Assembly: GCA_947259435.1 (NCBI GenBank)
Contig: CAMYMP010000705.1
Coordinates: 1 to 9,670, forward strand
Source of the DNA: an uncultured Woeseiaceae bacterium
GTDB lineage: Bacteria > Pseudomonadota > Gammaproteobacteria > Woeseiales > Woeseiaceae
Length of the DNA stretch: 9,670 bases
Reading direction: 5' to 3'
Positions 1-7,413 of this stretch are shown one piece after another; position 1 is the first letter of the stretch; every line of letters starts with the position of its first letter. A program made the translations under genes and the position numbers. Below the pieces are notes generated by a model. That model ran no database searches, was not told where the DNA came from, and saw only the letters and a list, made by a program, of their open reading frames with translations.

Positions 1-63
1 CTCGTGAATGTCAAGCGATGGTTTTGTGGCGATACGACAGGATTCGGCTACACTCCGGTTCAC

Positions 64-92
64 TGCACATGAGTGCACTATTGGGGATAAAG
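64..92 (+). promoter_or_regulatory. Leader of the secreted-protein gene: short inverted repeat and ribosome binding site
   Basis: A 5-base inverted repeat (TGCAC, four-base spacer, GTGCA) lies at 64-77, just before a GGGGA Shine-Dalgarno-like stretch at 83-87, six bases before the ATG at 94. TACACT at 49-54 could be a weak -10 box, but no convincing -35 lies at the right distance. The ribosome site supports the chosen start. The inverted repeat could be an operator or chance, and the promoter assignment is only a guess. Confidence 0.3.
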
Positions 93-93
93 A

Positions 94-843
94 ATGAAAA
101 CAATCAAAATTATCGCAATCGCTCTTGGTCTGTCTGCGCTCTCACTTGCCAGTGTGGCACAGGAGGAAGACGAAGGACCGTCCGCATATACCTATGCCAC
201 CTACTTCTATTGTGGCGGCGGGCCGCTGTCTCGCGCGGACGAAATTGTTGCGAACGACGCGGAGCGCATGAACAGCCTCGTCGAAGACGGCACTATCCTG
301 CGTTGGGGCTGGATGGCTCATCATACGGGCGGTCAATGGCAACGGCTTTTCTATTACCAGGCAGAAACGATGGAGGCTTTGCTTGACGGCGGCGCAGCCG
401 TGCAAGACGGGGCAGAAGAAGCCGAAGGAGATGGCGTTCCCTTCAATCAAATTTGCCCGAGGCACGACGACTATATCTGGTCAGTCGACAATGGGACGGC
501 CGGCAAAAAACGCGGCGCTGCAGGATTCTCCGTATACCACACCTGTGATCTGACTCGCGAAGAACGCGCTGATGAGATTGTCGATGCGCATTTCGCACCG
601 ATCCTGAATAAGATGGTCGAGGACGGCAAGCTGACGTCGTGGGGTTGGATGTCGCATGTGGTTGGCGGCAAGTATCGCAAGCTCCAGACCATGACGGCTG
701 CCGATATGCCATCGTTGCTCAAAGCACGCGGTGAGGTGATCGAAGCAGTGTATGCAGAGGACGACGAGGCCGGTGAGGAGTTCACGGATATCTGCGGGCC
801 GCATACTGACTATATGTGGGACATTCAACTCGAAAGCGACTAG
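94..843 (+). CDS. Secreted protein of unknown function with two tandem copies of a ~100-residue domain
   Basis: The 249-residue product starts with a signal peptide: K2 and K5, a hydrophobic stretch at about 6-19, and a likely signal peptidase I cut after A22 (S-V-A before Q23). I do not recognise the family. The mature part is an internal duplication, with copy 1 at about 31-130 and copy 2 at about 144-243, offset 111-113 residues. Matching landmarks are C40/C151, RADEIV 47-52/158-163, VEDG 63-66/175-178, WGWM 71-74/183-186 with a nearby His, GG 79-80/191-192, and C-x2-H-x-D-Y-x-W at 121-129/234-242. The linker (about 104-114) and the segment near 222-229 are acidic. Each copy has one cysteine near its start and one near its end, so a disulfide within each copy in the periplasm is plausible. 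The strand-helix-strand order suggests a ferredoxin-like or dimeric alpha/beta-barrel fold; this is inference only. It ends in a hairpin terminator shared with the convergent ATPase gene. Confidence 0.85.
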   Translation: MKTIKIIAIALGLSALSLASVAQEEDEGPSAYTYATYFYCGGGPLSRADEIVANDAERMNSLVEDGTILRWGWMAHHTGGQWQRLFYYQAETMEALLDGGAAVQDGAEEAEGDGVPFNQICPRHDDYIWSVDNGTAGKKRGAAGFSVYHTCDLTREERADEIVDAHFAPILNKMVEDGKLTSWGWMSHVVGGKYRKLQTMTAADMPSLLKARGEVIEAVYAEDDEAGEEFTDICGPHTDYMWDIQLESD

Positions 844-862
844 AAGTTCTTCAGTCCTTAGC

Positions 863-891
863 AAAAGAGCCGGGCAAAGCCCGGCTCTTTT
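863..891. terminator. Bidirectional intrinsic terminator between convergent genes
   Basis: A perfect 13-base-pair stem (AAAAGAGCCGGGC / GCCCGGCTCTTTT) closes a three-base AAA loop. The A-tract on one arm and T-tract on the other give a GC-rich hairpin followed by U residues on either strand. It begins 20 bases after the stop of the secreted-protein gene and 23 bases after the stop of the minus-strand ATPase gene, so it can end both transcripts. Confidence 0.93.
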
Positions 892-913
892 CATTTGTCG
901 ATACGCGATCGGA

Positions 914-3598
914 TCAGGAGCGGCGAAAACGGCTGAAGAAGCCGCCTTTCTTCTCCTCGTCGTCCTCCTCCTCGTCATCGTTGGCCGTCGGCGGTGGCCG
1001 AACGCTGAGCGCCTTGAGTGTTTGTGTAATCGAGGTGTTGATCTGCTCCTCGATAGGCTCTGGGTGATCACCAACCGGCGCAGGCGGAACTGCATGGGCC
1101 GTTTCCGAAAGCACGATGGATTCTGTCACAGTCGAAGCTGACTTAGAGTTGGCATTTAATGCGCGCAGGGTCGCAAGGCGCTGTTGCGTAGCCGCAAGGT
1201 TGGGACTACCGCCCTGCAAAGTCACTTCGGGTTTAGCCGCGGGTTTAGCCGCAGGTTTAGGAGCGGTTTTAGGTTCGGTTTTCAGTTCGGGCCCAGGTTC
1301 AGGCTCGATGGCCGCATCGACCTCGACGTCTGCCACCGGGACTGTTGCAGACTCTTCGAGAGTAAGGTCGAAATCGTCATTGGCGGACAGGTCGGACGAC
1401 ACGTTGGCGGCAATTTCTGCCGCCATCAGACTGAATTCTTCGCCGAATAATGTCTCGGCCATCTTGTCGTCGATATCGTCGATGGTCTTTGCGCGGGAGA
1501 GGCCAGCAGCGATCTTTCGCATGCCCGCGTCGACCGGGGCTGGCGCGTCCTCGACAACGGGAGGCGTCGGCGCTTCAGCGACCCGCGCGAGTTCTTCCTC
1601 TGCCAAGGGAATCGTCGGTGCCTCAACGATGGGCGGTGGCGCCTCTTCGACGACCGGTAATGTCGGTGCGTCTTCTACAGGCGGAGTCGGTTCCTCAACT
1701 GCCGGTAACGTCGGTGCCTCAGCGACAGGCGGCGGTGTTTCCTCGACAACCGGTAACGTCGGTGCCTCAGCGACAGGCGGCGGCGTTTTCTCGACAACCG
1801 GTAACGTCGGTGCCTCAGCGACAGGCGGTGGTACTTCCTCGACGACCGGCAAGGTCGGTGCTTCTGGGACAGGGGATGCCGGCGTCTCCAGTACCGGAAT
1901 CTCCGGCATCTCGATTGCGGCCTCGGCGGCTTGTTCCGCGGCTGCTACGGCGCCGATCTTATCCAATGCAAAGGCATCCGTGGCGTCAAGCTGCGACTCG
2001 ATCGAATGTGACTGTTCTTCAGCTTTTTCGTTTGCCTTAGCAAGAATTTCGGATAACGGTTTCTCGGCCTCATCGGAGCCTTCGGTTTCGACTGCTGCGT
2101 GCTCCTCTGCTTCCAGCTCCGCTTGTTTGAGAATATCGGTGGCCTCGTCAATCTTGGCCTGAATCTCGCGGTCGAGTGTTATTTCTGGTACTGGTTCGGC
2201 CGGCTCGTCAACGACCACTTCCGGTTCCGCCTCGTCATCCGACGCGGGTGCGAGGCCTTGGGCAACCAACATTGCATGTTCCAGAGCATCCAGGTCCGGG
2301 CGCAACTCTGCGAGCGTTGGATCGCGCTCCCATTCGGGAATCTCATTGTCACTGGCGCCGACCTGTGCAGCCTCCAGCGCAGCAGAAATCTCAGGCTCCG
2401 GTTCAGGGTCCGGCCGCGGCTCCGTCTCGATCTGCGGTTGCGGCGCCGCCGTGTCCGTCTCCGGTGTCTGGACAGGCTTTGAACTGGACGGCACTGCAAG
2501 CTCGTCGCCAGGCGCCTCAGGCGGTACTTCATTGGCAAGCGCCGGTGCAAGCACCGCAAGATCTGGCAACGTATCCTGAATCAACTCGGGGATTTCGTCG
2601 CTGGCGTCGTCTGCCGGAGCCTCTTCCGACTCTGCGTCGTCGACTGCTGCTTCGATCACTTCCGGGACTTCAGACGGCTTCCCGACTATTGGCTCTTCAG
2701 TCTGCTGGTGCTGCATCCGGCGGTCCGCGGCGCGTCGATCTTTTGCCCGGCGTTCCCTGATGTGGTGATCATTGGCCACCTCATCGTGCGCGACCTCCAG
2801 GCCATACTCGTCAATGGCCACACGTTGGATCAGCGCAACTGTGACCTTACTGATCTTGGCATCGGCCGCTGCCGCCAGAGCCGATTCAACAAGGTTGTTC
2901 GCCATTCTGGGAATGCCATCGCTCAATACGTGCAGGGCTGCAGCGGTACCGTCTTCGAACAGCGTGTCGTATTCCTGGCCGGCCAGGCGGAAGCAGTGCT
3001 TCAGGTAACCGGTCAATTCACCGACGCTGAACGGAGCAATTGACTGACGCAGCCGCAGGCGTTGCTTAAGTCGCGCATGTTGCGGCTTCTTCAGGATTTC
3101 GTTGATGCCCTGATCGCCCATCAACACGATATTCGCACCGTCCGATACGCCGGCGTCGGAGGCAGTCAGCGCCTCGAGTTCCGACAGCGCATCTGTACCG
3201 ATGCGGGTGGCATCTTCGACGACCACGATTACCCGTGATCCTTGTTCGGCGTGCTCTTTGAGCAGGCGACGGAAGGTGGTAAATCTCTGCACGGTACCCG
3301 CAGGCAGCGTCACGCCCATCTCCCCGAGCAGCAGTTCGAGAACCTCGTCATGCCCGAGATGCATGCGCCCCAGAGAAATAATGGTCTGCTTATTGCCCAC
3401 GGCATCGAGGGCCCGGCGGACCAGCGTGGTTTTGCCAACTCCGATAGGGCCGCTTACGATGACAATCGAGTCCTGGTTCGCCAGCGCCTTCTTGAGACCC
3501 GCTATGGTAGCCGCGGTCTGTGGTCCGACGAATACGTCGGTACCTGCCGCATGGGCGCGAAACGGTCGTTTTTTCAGGCCAAAATGGGTCTCGTACAT
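914..3598 (-). CDS. ExeA/MshM-like AAA ATPase with a long acidic Pro/Glu-rich C-terminal tail
   Basis: The 894-residue product opens with M-Y-x-x-H-F-G-L-x-x-x-P-F, the hallmark start of ExeA/GspA-type ATPases. It then shows Walker A GPIGVGKT (50-57), a Walker B-like strand ending in E-D (123-130), a sensor-like strand IVLMGD (157-162) and the family's G-I-P-R-x-x-N-N (229-236). The ATPase ends near residue 270. Members of this family use ATP in assembling secretin, pilus or secretion machinery at the cell envelope. Unlike ExeA, I see no membrane segment or peptidoglycan-binding domain. A basic patch (about 278-292) is followed by about 600 acidic, low-complexity residues. These include seven 16-residue repeats (576-687), a Lys/Pro/Ala-rich stretch (773-792), a run of Asp/Glu (874-882) and the basic-aromatic end KKGGFFSRFRRS (883-894). 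The ATG at 3598 is preferred over an upstream TTG at 3658 because it begins exactly at the family motif. The gene has no close minus-strand neighbour in the window, so its machinery is unknown. Confidence 0.88.
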   Translation of the reverse strand: MYETHFGLKKRPFRAHAAGTDVFVGPQTAATIAGLKKALANQDSIVIVSGPIGVGKTTLVRRALDAVGNKQTIISLGRMHLGHDEVLELLLGEMGVTLPAGTVQRFTTFRRLLKEHAEQGSRVIVVVEDATRIGTDALSELEALTASDAGVSDGANIVLMGDQGINEILKKPQHARLKQRLRLRQSIAPFSVGELTGYLKHCFRLAGQEYDTLFEDGTAAALHVLSDGIPRMANNLVESALAAAADAKISKVTVALIQRVAIDEYGLEVAHDEVANDHHIRERRAKDRRAADRRMQHQQTEEPIVGKPSEVPEVIEAAVDDAESEEAPADDASDEIPELIQDTLPDLAVLAPALANEVPPEAPGDELAVPSSSKPVQTPETDTAAPQPQIETEPRPDPEPEPEISAALEAAQVGASDNEIPEWERDPTLAELRPDLDALEHAMLVAQGLAPASDDEAEPEVVVDEPAEPVPEITLDREIQAKIDEATDILKQAELEAEEHAAVETEGSDEAEKPLSEILAKANEKAEEQSHSIESQLDATDAFALDKIGAVAAAEQAAEAAIEMPEIPVLETPASPVPEAPTLPVVEEVPPPVAEAPTLPVVEKTPPPVAEAPTLPVVEETPPPVAEAPTLPAVEEPTPPVEDAPTLPVVEEAPPPIVEAPTIPLAEEELARVAEAPTPPVVEDAPAPVDAGMRKIAAGLSRAKTIDDIDDKMAETLFGEEFSLMAAEIAANVSSDLSANDDFDLTLEESATVPVADVEVDAAIEPEPGPELKTEPKTAPKPAAKPAAKPEVTLQGGSPNLAATQQRLATLRALNANSKSASTVTESIVLSETAHAVPPAPVGDHPEPIEEQINTSITQTLKALSVRPPPTANDDEEEDDEEKKGGFFSRFRRS
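1538..1873 (-). repeat. Seven tandem 48-bp units encoding a 16-residue Pro/Glu repeat in the ATPase tail
   Basis: Seven in-frame units run without gaps across 336 bases. The consensus is P-V-A-E-A-P-T-L-P-V-V-E-E-x-P-P. The middle units (about 1680-1860) are nearly identical in DNA, while the outer ones are diverged; the unit nearest the C-terminus reads RVAEAPTPPVVEDAPA. This pattern fits expansion by unequal recombination or slippage, followed by drift at the edges. The repeat is probably an extended, negatively charged spacer or a multivalent docking segment. Copy number may vary between strains. Confidence 0.9.
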
Positions 3599-3805
3599 AT
3601 CGGTCCGATCCGCAGAAAATACCCACGCAACATTGTTAAGTCGGCAGTTTGGAGCCAAAAGCGCCGAATTTCATGGTGTCAGGTCACAAAAAAGCAATAT
3701 TCGGGGCTATCCGGGCGTGCGGAGCCATATGAACAAAACCGTGAGATTTCGCTCGAAAAGGCTCAAAATACAAGCACTTTCGGCATGACCTTAGGATACG
3801 TCTGA
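3599..3805. promoter_or_regulatory. Divergent intergenic region between the ATPase gene and the efflux operon
   Basis: About 207 bases separate two divergently transcribed starts, so promoters for both should lie here. The region is richer in A/T than its surroundings, with A-tracts around 3688-3694 and 3733-3774. It contains a short palindrome, TTTGG-AG-CCAAA, at 3648-3659. I cannot find a clean -35/-10 pair with proper spacing on either strand. No regulator gene (TetR, MarR or LysR type) is adjacent, so control of the operon cannot be inferred. Confidence 0.4.
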
Positions 3806-4981
3806 ATGAAGCCCGCTTATCGCAAGTGGATTCTGATACCTGGCATAGTTGTCGGAGCTCTCTTGATCGCCGGCTTGTTGTCACAGATGAAACCCGAGCC
3901 GGAAAAGCGAGGGGACGAGAATCTCGATTTGCTGGTTGAGGTTTTGCCACTCGAACTGTCATCGGAGAATTTTCGCATTCGCAGCCAGGGCACAGTTCGG
4001 CCCCGGACGCAGACTGTCCTGAGTGCCGAGGTCTCGGGTTCAATCGTCAGCATTTCGCCCAAGTTCATCGCCGGCGGCGTATTTCGCGACGGCGAGGTGC
4101 TGATGCGAATCGATCCGACGAATTATACGGTCGCCGTTGACAAGGCCGAAGCGCTGGTCAGGCAGCGGCAGATCGAGTACGACGGTGCGAAAAAGCTGCT
4201 CAGCCAGGGCTATCGCGCCGAGGCAGAATTTGCATCGGCCGCCGCCGCGCTTGCCTCAGCACAGGCGGAACTTGTCAGCGCACGTCGCAACCTCGAGCGT
4301 ACGTATATTCGTTTGCCTTACGAGGGCATGGTTCTCAGCAAGAACGCGGACATCGGCCAGTTCGTCAGCCCTGGTACGCAACTCGGCGTCACGTTTGCAA
4401 CGGACGAGGCAGAGGTGAGGTTGCCTTTGACCGATATGGACCTCGCGTTCGTCGAAATACCGAACGCACTCGAGATTACCGAAACCGGCTCGATAGATGG
4501 ACCGCAGGTCAAGCTGACGACGATGCAAAAGGGTAAGCTCGTGTCATGGGACGCGCAAATCGTTCGGTCAGAGGGAGTCGTGGACGAGAGAAGTCGTGTG
4601 ACTTATGCCGTCGCTCGGATACTGGATCCCTACCAACTACATAATGGAGGCACGCCGTTGCCCGTCGGGACATTTGTCGCGGCCGAGATCGCAGGCTCCA
4701 CGGTACTCGACGTTTTTCGCATACCTCGCACGGCGCTGCGCGGCGCTGACCAGGTTTTGATTGTTGATCGCGAAAACAAAATTGCAATACGCCGAGTCGA
4801 CGTCATTCGGTCCGATGATAGGTACGCATATGTTGCAGGCGGTGTATCCGCAGGGGACCGAATAACGATTACAGCAATCGAGGCACCGACGAACGGCATG
4901 TCGGTTCGAACTGCAGATACTGTAGCCGAAGACGACCATGGCACTGACAAGCAGATCGCGTCATCTGTCGAAGAGGATTAG
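3806..4981 (+). CDS. RND efflux periplasmic adaptor (membrane fusion protein)
   Basis: This 391-residue protein is the HlyD/AcrA-type adaptor that links an inner-membrane RND pump to an outer-membrane channel. It has an uncleaved N-terminal membrane anchor (about 8-26) and no lipobox cysteine. A first half-lipoyl region (about 62-105) contains the usual V-S-G-S-I-V and R-I-D-P-T-x-Y motifs. An Ala/Gln/Glu-rich helical hairpin (about 110-163) follows, then the second half-lipoyl region (about 164-198, with I-R-L-P-Y-E-G-M-V and G-Q-F-V-S-P-G), a beta-barrel (about 200-290) and a membrane-proximal domain to about 370. The hairpin is short, as in many Gram-negative adaptors. The ATG is preceded by AGGA at 3793-3796. 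The stop is followed two bases later by the pump gene, so the two are co-transcribed. The substrate cannot be told from the sequence. Length and domain order are normal and the reading frame is intact. Confidence 0.93.
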   Translation: MKPAYRKWILIPGIVVGALLIAGLLSQMKPEPEKRGDENLDLLVEVLPLELSSENFRIRSQGTVRPRTQTVLSAEVSGSIVSISPKFIAGGVFRDGEVLMRIDPTNYTVAVDKAEALVRQRQIEYDGAKKLLSQGYRAEAEFASAAAALASAQAELVSARRNLERTYIRLPYEGMVLSKNADIGQFVSPGTQLGVTFATDEAEVRLPLTDMDLAFVEIPNALEITETGSIDGPQVKLTTMQKGKLVSWDAQIVRSEGVVDERSRVTYAVARILDPYQLHNGGTPLPVGTFVAAEIAGSTVLDVFRIPRTALRGADQVLIVDRENKIAIRRVDVIRSDDRYAYVAGGVSAGDRITITAIEAPTNGMSVRTADTVAEDDHGTDKQIASSVEED

Positions 4982-4983
4982 AG

Positions 4984-7413
4984 ATGCGATTACGACTCAG
5001 GAGTAGCGAGAAGGGCATCATCGCGTGGTTCGCAAGCAACCACGTGGCTGCGAATCTGCTGATGTGGTTCATCATCGTTGCCGGCCTGATCTCGGTTTTC
5101 ACGATTCGTAAGCAGACGACGCCCGAAATCGAACTGAACTGGATTCAGGTGCAGGTACCTTACCTTGGCGCAGCTCCACAGGAAGTCGAAGAGGGTGTCG
5201 TAGTCAAGGTCGAAGAAGCAGTTCAGGATATTCAGGGCATCGTCGAGATCAGATCCCAGGCCAATGAAGGCAATGGCAGCGTCACGATTGAAGTTTCGCG
5301 CGACAAAGACATCAACGAAGTGCTCACTGAAGTGAAGACACGTGTCGATGCAATCTCGACGTTCCCCGCTCTGACCGAAAAGCCTGTCATTTACAAGATA
5401 GAACCGGATACACCAGTTATTTTTGTTGCCATACACGGCGATATCGATGATTTTTCACGCAAGCTCATTGCCCAGGAGGTGCGCAACGAACTCCTGACGA
5501 TGCCCGAGATCAGCAAGGTTGATTTCTACGGTGATCGTGCGTTCGAAATCAGCATCGAAGTGTCGGAGCACGTGTTGCGTCAGTATGGCCTGACGATGTC
5601 GGAGATCTCTGAGGCGGTTCGTGCATCTTCGATCGATCTTCCGGGCGGCACGATCAAGACCGAAGGCGGCGATATCCTGCTGCGCACCGAAGGCCAGGTC
5701 TACACCGGGATTGAGTATGCCGATCTCGTGCTGCGCACTTATTCCGATGGGACGAGATTGACGCTAGGAGACATTGCAACGATCAAAGACGGTTTCGTTG
5801 AGTCAGAAGGATTCGGTCGCTTTGACGGCAAACCCACGGCCACGCTAAATGTGCTCGCGAGTGGGCAGCAGAACGAACTCAAAACGGCCGCCGCAGTGAG
5901 GGAGTACGTCGCCGAGAAGCGCGGCAGCCTTCCAGCGGGTGTCGCAATGGACCTCTGGGTTGATCGTTCTCATTATCTGGAGGGTCGGCTCAAGACCATG
6001 ACGAAGAACATGTGGCAGGGTGCTCTGCTGGTGTTCGTCTTGTTATCGCTGTTCTTGCGAATGAAGGTGGCAGCCTGGGTAATCGTCGGCATTCCGATTA
6101 CGTTTCTTGGCGCGTTTTTCCTGATGCCGCACACTCCCTGGCCCGTGACGATCAACATGATCAGTTTGTTCGGCTTCATCATCGTGCTCGGCATTGTCGT
6201 AGATGATGCAATAATTATTGGCGAGAGCATTTACACCAAGATAAGGGCGGACGGACACACGATTGACAACGTTGTCGCAGGTGCGCGCAGAGTCGCTGTA
6301 CCAGCGACGTTCGGCGTGCTGACGACGATAGCGGCGTTCGCACCAATGTTGTTTGTCGGAGGTGTCGTCGGGCCGTTTTTTGAAGCGTTGTCGATGATCG
6401 TCGTGCTATGCCTTTTGTTCTCGCTCGTCGAGTCAAAACTGATACTTCCGGCTCACCTCGTGCACGCGAAAATTGATCCTGTTGATGAAGACGATTTGTT
6501 TAATCCACAGCGGCATATTCCAGCGCTGCAGAGAATACCGCGATTCTTTTTGAAGATTCAGCGGCATACTCAGCACGGCCTGCATCGACTGATACACGAC
6601 TACTATCGCCCGGCACTCGAGAAAGTACTCGATAACCGAGGGCTCACCGTTGCGGTATTTGCTGGCGTGCTGATCGTCACGATCGGATTGATCAACAGCA
6701 AATTGGTTCGCATCGTGCTGTTCCCGGAAGTGCCTGGTGATTTCATTCGCATGCAACTTGAAATGGAAAATGGCACGGCTCCGGAGGTTCGCAATGCCGC
6801 ACTGGACAGAATTGAGCAAGCCATTCTTCAATTGAATGAAGAATACGTCGCCGAAAACCCGGATCTCGATCCGATGATTGCTCACATCGGCTCCTTTACC
6901 ACAAGTGATACTGGCGCGGTTGCTTGGACTGAGATGCCGATGGTCGATGATCGGCTGCTGCAGGTCGAGGATGTGACCACGCTATGGAGAGAAAGAGTTG
7001 GCGAGATTCCCGGTGTTAAAGAATTGACGTATTCCGATGGCGAACACTTCGGCGGCGGACCACCGCTGAGTTTCCGGCTCAGCGGCGAAAATTATGCCGC
7101 GCTTGAAAATGCGGCCGTTGACCTCGAAGAAAAGCTGATCGAGTATGAAGGTGTGTTCGACATACAGAATTCGTCGAACACCGGCGGCCAGGAAATCAAG
7201 CTGGCCATCAAACCGGAAGCAGAAGCACTAGGACTAACTCTCGCATCACTTGGTCGACAGGTCAGGCAGGCGTTCTATGGCGAGGAAGCGCAACGCATTC
7301 AACGTGGCAAGGACGAGTTGAAAGTCATGGTGCGCTATCCACGCGAGGATCGCACCTCGAGAACATGCGCATTCGTACGCCGAGCGGTGACGAGGTGCCG
7401 TTCGAGTCGGTAG
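4984..7413 (+). CDS. RND efflux pump permease, N-terminal part (gene broken by a frameshift)
   Basis: This is the first ~75% of an AcrB-type proton-driven exporter. TM1 lies at about 20-42. The first large periplasmic (porter) loop follows, with P-Y-L-G-A-A-P-Q-E-V-E. TM2-TM6 fall within about 340-495, TM7 at about 550-572, and the second periplasmic loop starts near 575 (F-P-E-V-P-G-D-F). TM4 carries the aspartate pair D407-D408 in G-I-V-V-D-D-A, the proton-relay residues of the family. The ATG is preceded by AGAGGA at 4972-4977, inside the end of the adaptor gene. RND homology runs through V-M-V-R-Y-P-R-E-D-R-T-S (ending at residue 792). The last 17 residues (793-809) are out-of-frame sequence ending in a stop at 7411-7413. 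Homology resumes in another frame from 7356. As it stands the product lacks TM8-12 and should not work. It could be a true pseudogene or a sequencing error; see the frameshift entry. Confidence 0.9.
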   Translation: MRLRLRSSEKGIIAWFASNHVAANLLMWFIIVAGLISVFTIRKQTTPEIELNWIQVQVPYLGAAPQEVEEGVVVKVEEAVQDIQGIVEIRSQANEGNGSVTIEVSRDKDINEVLTEVKTRVDAISTFPALTEKPVIYKIEPDTPVIFVAIHGDIDDFSRKLIAQEVRNELLTMPEISKVDFYGDRAFEISIEVSEHVLRQYGLTMSEISEAVRASSIDLPGGTIKTEGGDILLRTEGQVYTGIEYADLVLRTYSDGTRLTLGDIATIKDGFVESEGFGRFDGKPTATLNVLASGQQNELKTAAAVREYVAEKRGSLPAGVAMDLWVDRSHYLEGRLKTMTKNMWQGALLVFVLLSLFLRMKVAAWVIVGIPITFLGAFFLMPHTPWPVTINMISLFGFIIVLGIVVDDAIIIGESIYTKIRADGHTIDNVVAGARRVAVPATFGVLTTIAAFAPMLFVGGVVGPFFEALSMIVVLCLLFSLVESKLILPAHLVHAKIDPVDEDDLFNPQRHIPALQRIPRFFLKIQRHTQHGLHRLIHDYYRPALEKVLDNRGLTVAVFAGVLIVTIGLINSKLVRIVLFPEVPGDFIRMQLEMENGTAPEVRNAALDRIEQAILQLNEEYVAENPDLDPMIAHIGSFTTSDTGAVAWTEMPMVDDRLLQVEDVTTLWRERVGEIPGVKELTYSDGEHFGGGPPLSFRLSGENYAALENAAVDLEEKLIEYEGVFDIQNSSNTGGQEIKLAIKPEAEALGLTLASLGRQVRQAFYGEEAQRIQRGKDELKVMVRYPREDRTSRTCAFVRRAVTRCRSSR
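7345..7367 (+). other. Frameshift point in the RND pump gene
   Basis: The pump reads R-x-D-R-T-S in the frame of 4984 up to about 7359, then L-E-N-M-R-I-R-T in the frame of 7356 onward. Known RND proteins usually have R-x-S-L-x-D-L-E-x-M here, so besides the one-base frame change about three residues are missing. Loss of 13 bases, between a CCTCG at the serine codon and a second CCTCG in the lost Asp-Leu-Glu codons, would give exactly the observed join ACCTCGAG. The ancestral sequence is inferred. No homopolymer run or classic slippery heptamer is present. Confidence 0.8.

Noticed and set aside
1116..2162. Plus-strand open frame of 348 residues, rich in Ser, Thr, Gly and Ala
   Set aside because: It is antisense to the Pro/Glu-rich repeat tail of the ATPase gene. 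Its low-complexity Ser/Gly/Ala composition mirrors that tail, and it has no family features.
3599..3658. Upstream TTG start adding 20 residues to the ATPase
   Set aside because: The ExeA family motif begins exactly at the ATG at 3598, and the added residues show no family similarity.
3242..3805. Plus-strand open frame of 187 residues leading into the adaptor start
   Set aside because: It is antisense to the conserved ATPase domain and has no recognisable features; only the intergenic part lacks another explanation.
7345..7367. Programmed ribosomal frameshift in the pump gene
   Set aside because: There is no slippery heptamer or run of identical bases, RND pumps are not known to use this, and residues are missing as well as the frame being changed.
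7345..7367. Independent translation start for the C-terminal pump piece at 7365
   Set aside because: The only GAGG is 16 bases upstream, and homology to RND pumps begins before the ATG, so this Met is internal.
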